Below are positions 17,773 to 21,992 of a stretch of DNA of 21,992 nucleotides, in pieces. Within the stretch, counting starts at the first letter, position 1. Every line of letters begins with the position of its first letter. The DNA is from Pavlovales sp. CCMP2436 (lineage: Eukaryota; Haptophyta; Pavlovophyceae; Pavlovales): positions 133,274 to 155,265 of the forward strand of contig MU631540.1 in assembly GCA_026770615.1 (NCBI GenBank), given 5' to 3'. Under the pieces are notes generated by a model. The model was not told the DNA's origin. It saw only the letters and a program-made list of their open reading frames with translations, and did no database searches. The position numbers and the translations under genes are program-made.

Positions 17773-18235
17773 CGGCGGCGGGCCGCACGCGGAGACGCCG
17801 CTCAAGGCTACCAAGGCTACGACGATGCTGCTTCCTGCGGCTGCCGCAGTGTGCGCGCTCGCAGCGTCGCGATGCTGTCCACTTGAGATACTCGCTGGCA
17901 CCTCTCGACCACCCGTCTCGCTCGGGTCCTCAAGTGGATGTGCGTCGCGCGCTGCGGAGGGCGCTGCTGCGCGCGGCGGCGGGCCGCACGCGGAGACACC
18001 GCTCAAGGCTACCAAGGCTACGACGATGCTGTTCCCTGTGGCCGCCGCAGTGTGCGCACTCGTAGCGTCGCGATGCTGTCCACTTGAGGTACTCGCTGGC
18101 ACCTCTCGACCACCCGTCTCGCTCGGGTCCTCAAGTGGATGTGCGTCGCGCGCTTGCGGAGGGCGCTGCTGCGCGTGACGGCGGGCCGCACACGGAGACG
18201 CCGCTCAAGGCTACCAAGGCTACGAAGACGATGCT
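17773..18235. repeat. 201-bp tandem repeat, about 2.3 units
   Basis: GGAGAC recurs at 17791, 17992 and 18194 within blocks that are otherwise nearly identical; the third unit is cut short. Differences between units are mostly C/T and G/A changes. Each full unit contains CCACTTGAG...CTCAAGTGG (17879-17937 and 18080-18138), a long-range hairpin. 201 is a multiple of three, so open frames repeat on both strands, but the protein they would give has no recognisable features. The region 17403-17772 before it shows nothing supportable. Confidence 0.8.
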
Positions 18236-18310
18236 GCTCCCTGCGGCCGCCACGGCAGGGCTGCGGCGGCCGAGGCGCGGCCGAGGCGGGGCGTGGGGAC
18301 CGGGGCGCAC

Positions 18311-18498
18311 ACACTCACACCCTTTGGTGTGTGTGCTGGTGCATGAGGGTTTGGGTCGACCACTCGACCTCAGCCTGACGTCGACCAAGCCAGTGACTGA
18401 AAAACACCTGTTGAACCATGCTGAGCCGCTAATATACATATCACAGTACATAAAACAGATACTACACTTGATCTTAGCCAATAGGCCGAGAAGGTGAT
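18311..18498 (-). ncRNA. U2: U2 spliceosomal snRNA
   Basis: The minus strand begins ATCACCTTCTCGGCCTATTG and continues GGCTAAGATCAAGTGTAGTA, the highly conserved U2 5' end with the branch-point-pairing GTAGTA (18465-18460, nt 34-39; 33-38 in human). Stem IIa is supported by compensatory sequence: AUGUAC pairs with GUAUAU around a UGUGAUAU loop, at the place of the canonical UUUAAUAU loop. A U-rich GTTTTTC (18405-18399) could be the Sm site. GGTCGAC...GTCGACC and CACACC-AAAG-GGTGTG form 3' stems. The 3' end is estimated from the usual length of about 188 nt. U2 pairs with intron branch points in the spliceosome. The 5' end is secure within one or two bases. Confidence 0.88.
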
Positions 18499-18586
18499 GG
18501 TGGTCAAGTGAACTTGTATTGGCTCAGGTGTGAGAAGAACTTTTTCTAAATGCATGTCATAGGGCATAAGTTACGATAAGTAACGA

Positions 18587-18636
18587 TGCCTCGTTTCTTT
18601 CGTCCTGGTGCTGCCTCGTTTCTTTCGTCCTGGTGC
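18587..18636 (-). promoter_or_regulatory. Tandem 25-bp duplication upstream of the U2 gene
   Basis: Two perfect copies of a 25-bp unit (18587-18611 and 18612-18636; starts TGCCTCGTTTCTTTCG) lie about 90-140 bp upstream of the U2 5' end. snRNA genes commonly have upstream enhancer elements at such distances, so this could be one; that role is inference. Confidence 0.45.
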
Positions 18637-19162
18637 TCGGAGAGTTTGTGTCGAAAGCCGAACCAATAGCCGTTGCGTGGGTATGCGGGGGAGTTGTGTG
18701 TGTAACCTGGTTGATTCATTTTCGTTGTACTGCTCAGCTATCTGACCCATAAGACCATCAGCCTGCGCGAGGCGCAGGCCTGCCATTGTGTTGGATCGTC
18801 CCCGCAGTTAATATCGTATATTGTGATTACAGTCTATAGATTAATCTAAAGATAGCATGTTGGAGATTGGCCCTTCAATATTTATGCAGCCCGCCTGCTG
18901 GGGAATTGTGGTCTGCGCCAAATTACGTTGTTGGGTGAATCATAATTATCGCCCGCCGAGCACGCCGCTCTCGCCTTGAGCGCGTCCTCCGCTGCTCCTG
19001 CCGCCCGCGGCTCCCACGCACAACCCGTCACGTGCCAACCCCACGTACCCAAATCTGCATGCACTTTAAAAAAGACAGCGTTCCACCGTTGGGTGCTGTG
19101 ACGGACGCCCCGCCGCGGGTGCTCGAGCACGGGAGAGGAAGTGCCGAGGGGCCCGAGCCACG
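18637..19162. other. Intergenic region between U2 (-) and the NT-C2 gene (+)
   Basis: The stretch includes a perfect palindrome TAGATTAATCTA (18837-18848), AT-rich sequence at 18800-18900, a CACGTG E-box near 19030 and a TTTAAAAAA patch near 19066. A short minus-strand frame from 18786 looks weakly protein-like but has no homology I recognise. Confidence 0.35.
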
Positions 19163-21836
19163 ATGCACAAGTGGATCTCGAAGACGGGGAAAGGGTACGC
19201 GCGCCAGGGCCTGCGGGCGTCAGGGCCTCCGGGGTGGGGTGTCTGCCGAGCCCATCCCCTTGGCAACCTTGCTCCCGCGCTTGCACACGACCTCCCCCCC
19301 CGGCCGCCTCCACTGGTGACCACCTCCCCCGCCTCCGCCCCTGCCTCCTCCCGTCCCCAGGAGCTTCAAGTACCAATTTTCGCTGCGCGCCATCTCGCTC
19401 ACCCTCGCTCGCGAGGTGCTGCACGGATTACCCGCCAATGCTGTGCTGCAGATCGTGTGCAAGCGCGGGAGCAAGGTTGCCGAGGTGCGCGCAGCGCCCC
19501 GCCCGTCGGCCCGAGCGGCAGCCGGCCCGCAGCCCAGCCCGACCCCTCCCTATCCCCCCTCCTTTCCCCCCCGCCCCCCACCCCCCCCCGCCCCGCGTGG
19601 CCTCTCCCTCTCCCTCTCCGTGTGCGACGCGTCACAGACGCGTGAGTTTGTGTGCGCGGGTGAGCAGACCTCCCTGGATGGGCTCATGTCGATGATCTGC
19701 ACTCTTTACCGCGAGCCCGACCGGCACGCGCGCTTCGAGGGGAAGGAGGCGACGCTGATCGTGCAGCTTATCTGCGCGGGCAGGCGCCCCGTGGTGATCG
19801 GGCGCGCAACACTTGACCTGGCTGCGCACGCGGCAGTCACGCCCGTCTCGCTGGTGCTCGAGCTGCAACTCTTCCGCGAAGAGGGGGCCATGGCCGCACT
19901 CGGCTTGCTGCGGCTCAACGGTGTGTGTGTGTGTTTTTGTGAGTGTTATTCGCTGAAAGTAGCGGAAAGTAGGGGTCCACCGCTACGTCTGTTGCTCTGG
20001 CTGTCTCCCCTGACTGCCCTTTTTTAATAATAGTTCTGACTGTCCCCTACATCATACACGGCAATGATACCAGTCTCGTCCCGCTGGCTGAAGAATTACG
20101 ACGAGGGCACTTCCTACGCCTCGGCGCGCGACGAGACACTCTCGCTCTCGGGCGGCGGGCTGGGCCAGAGCGGCTATGCGTCGGACGCGTCGATCGGCGC
20201 CTTCTCCAGCCGCGCGAGCTCGGCAGGCGGCTCAAGCGCGGGCTCGGACGCGGGGGGGTCGGCCACCTCCGACGCGCCTGCGCGCGAGTCGCCCGCTCCA
20301 CGCCGGCTGGACCTGCGCGGGGGGCAGCCGCCGTCGGCCGGTGCCAAGGGTGGCGGGGTGCTGGGCGGGCTGGTGCGTGCCGTCTCCTTCGGGCGCATCC
20401 AGCGCAGGGATAAGGGCGCCGGGGGCGAGGGTGCCGCGGAGGAGGCGCGCGCGCGCGCGGAGGAGGCCGAGGCCGAGGTGCGCGCGTCGGCCTCCATGCT
20501 GGCGCGCGCGCGCGCTGAGCTCACCGCCGAGCGGGCCGCGGCCGCCACCCTCGCGAGCGAGCGTGACGAGCTGGCCGGTGACAACGCCGAGCTGCAGCGC
20601 CTCGGCGCGGCCGCGCGCGGCGCGGCCGCCGCCGCGAGCGCCGCGCGCGCGCTCCCGCCGCCGCCGTCGGTGGTGGAGGCGGCGGCTGGGCGCGTGGCGT
20701 CCCTCGAGGCCGAGCTGGCTGCCGAGCGCGCCCTGCACCGCACGCAGCTCGCGGCGGCGGCGGCGGCGCTCGCGGTGGCCGACATCACGATCGCCGGCCT
20801 GCGTGCCAAGGGCGAGCGCGCGGTGGGCGCGCGCGCGGCGGCCGACGGCGAGCTCGACGCGGCGCGCGCCGGGGCGGCGGCGGCCACCGCGCGCGCCGAG
20901 CGCGCCGAGCGCGACACGGCGGCGGCGCTCGCCGAGATGGCCGATGCCAAGACGCGCGCCCAGACGGCCGCCCCCGCGGCGGCGGCGGCGGCGGCCGGCG
21001 CGCCGCGCGCCGGCGAGGAGGCCGAGCTGCTGGCGATGGAGGTGCGGCTGGCGGCGCACGCGCGGCAGCTGGCCGACGCGGAGGCGCGCGCGGCCGAGGC
21101 GACGGCGGCCGCGGCGGCCGAGCGCGGTCGCGCGCGCGAGGCGGACGGCGCGCACGCGCGCGCCACCGCGCAGCTCGCCGCGCTCGTCGGACTGCTGCAC
21201 AGCTACGGCGCGGACGTGTTCGACGACGCGCGGCTCGCGGCGGAGGCCGACGCGCCGTGCGACGCGCCGCCCGCCGCCCTCTCGCTGCTGCTCGAGCGCG
21301 CCTCTGCGCGCGCCGCGGCCGGCAGCGACGGCGGCGACGGCGGCGACGGCGGCGGCGGCGCGGCGGCCTTCGCGGCGGCCGAGGCACTGCACGCCGAGGC
21401 CAAGGCCGCCAACACACTCGACGCGTTCGGCCTGGCCGCCTCGCTCTTCGAGGCGGCGTACGTGCTGTCGCCCTCCATCGCGCGGCTCATCTCGCTCGCC
21501 AACATGCGCCTCAAGACGCCGGGGGGGGCGCGCGCGGCCCTCGCCATCTACGAGTACGTGCTAGCCTGCGCACCCGCCGAGCCCGCCGACTCAGCGGGGG
21601 AAGGCGGCGGCGGCGAGCGCGCGGCGGTCTCGGTCAGGGAGGCGGCCATGGCGGCGCGCAAGCGGACGGAGTGCGTGCACGCGCTGGCTGCGCTGCGCGC
21701 GGCGGGCGAGGCGGCGGCCGCGCCAGCCCCAGCGGCCGGCGCGCCGCCGCTGCCGCCCGGCGTGCCCTCCGACGCACGCGCGCTGCGCTTGCTGCACGGG
21801 CTGCTACTCGCCGAGAACGCGCACCTGCGCAGGTGA
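19163..21836 (+). CDS. NT-C2 domain / coiled-coil / TPR-like protein
   Basis: Four exons (19163-19194, 19361-19484, 19638-19920, 20074-21836) with GT-AG introns and consistent phases give 733 residues. Residues about 10-150 form an EEIG1/EHBP1-type N-terminal C2 domain: SFKYQFSLRAISLTL, VLQIVCKRGSK, FEGKEATLIVQLICAGRRP, IGRATLDLAAHAA and SLVLELQLF, ending SSRWLKNYD. NT-C2 domains often link membranes or endosomes to actin or organelle-movement machinery. A Ser/Gly-rich linker (about 160-230) leads to a very Ala/Glu/Arg-rich coiled coil (about 268-503). A TPR-like helical pair follows (about 570-640; AFGLAASLFEAAYVLSPSIA, LANMRLKTPGGARAALAIYE). The start is the only ATG that puts the C2 domain in frame through the first short exon. 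The third intron carries the micro-motif at 20020-20037. Confidence 0.72.
20020..20037 (+). repeat. Micro-motif copy 3 (TTTTTTAATAATAGTTCT)
   Basis: It lies in intron 19921-20073 of the NT-C2 gene, sense orientation, about 35 bp before the acceptor. TGACTG precedes it (20011-20016) and recurs at 20037-20042, followed by C-rich sequence on both sides. Confidence 0.6.
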
Positions 21837-21954
21837 TTGGGCGCGAGGGCCCCCCCTCCCCCACCCCTCGCCCGCCCCGCCCTCGCGCGCCTGCGCTTGC
21901 TGCACGGGCTGCTACTCGCCGAGAACGCGCACCTGCGCAGGTGATTGGGCGCGA

Positions 21955-21965
<11 letters not shown>
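21783..21965 (+). repeat. 108-bp direct duplication covering the end of the NT-C2 gene
   Basis: The sequence from 21783, including the last codons, TGA stop and GGGCGCGAGGGC, repeats from 21891 with a 108-bp offset. As 108 is a multiple of three, the frame stays open from the first TGA to a second identical TGA, so readthrough would add 36 residues. Confidence 0.85.

Positions 21966-21992
<27 letters not shown>
21958..21992. other. C homopolymer at window end
   Basis: Thirty-five consecutive Cs end the window right inside the second copy of the 108-bp duplication. This is likely a contig end or assembly artefact, though a real poly-C tract cannot be excluded; shorter C runs occur in the first copy at the same place. 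Confidence 0.8.

Noticed and set aside
17504..18178. Plus-strand frame with 67-residue repeats
   Set aside because: The periodicity is a by-product of the 201-bp tandem array; both strands stay open and differences between units do not favour synonymous sites.
18706..18786. Short minus-strand frame MAGLRLAQADGLMGQIAEQY upstream of U2
   Set aside because: Looks faintly protein-like but is under 30 codons before losing sense, lies in the U2 upstream region, and no exon partner was found.
20174..21166. Long minus-strand and second plus-strand frames opposite the NT-C2 coiled-coil exon
   Set aside because: They are produced by extreme GC content over a real coding exon; their translations are low-complexity Ala/Arg/Ser.

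Overview
The window looks like nuclear DNA of a GC-rich unicellular alga. It carries spliceosomal GT-AG introns, a U2 snRNA, a plant/algal DUF1664 membrane protein, a Ragulator subunit and a HECT-like protein. A haptophyte is my best guess from composition and gene content, but no phylogenetic marker here proves it. Coding exons are extremely GC-rich and Ala/Arg/Gly-rich. Spacers at about 5.1-9.3 kb and 12.2-12.6 kb are much more AT-rich and hold palindromes and repeats.

Layout. 1-101 (-): start of a coiled-coil protein cut by the window edge. 337-3613 (-): a two-exon MUS81-like ERCC4 nuclease with an unusual long C-terminal half. 3944-4911 (+): two-exon DUF1664 protein, divergent from the nuclease. 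4912-7741: AT-richer spacer with hairpins, GGACGTCC palindromes and one weak small ORF. 7742-8089 (+): LAMTOR3. 9010-12453: candidate DNA transposon, in which a decayed multi-part gene (-) is framed by imperfect inverted repeats about 230 bp outside its two ends. 12648-17402 (-): six-exon gene for an FHA - pseudokinase - HECT-like protein in which the catalytic Cys position of HECT is Ala. 17773-18235: 201-bp tandem repeats. About 18311-18498 (-): U2 snRNA. 19163-21836 (+): four-exon NT-C2 / coiled-coil / TPR-like protein. 21783-21992: a 108-bp duplication of the last gene's end, running into a C homopolymer.

The genes do not form one pathway. The most interesting content is (i) the FHA-pseudokinase-pseudo-HECT protein, which reads as a phosphopeptide-binding scaffold or dominant regulator, (ii) the nuclease with SUMO-interaction-like motifs, and (iii) a tiny recurrent motif, TTTTTAATAATAGTTCT, found in three introns of three genes. 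Each copy is bracketed by short direct repeats, as expected of a very small inserted element. Exon joins were derived by hand from GT-AG sites and frame continuity and have no transcript support.
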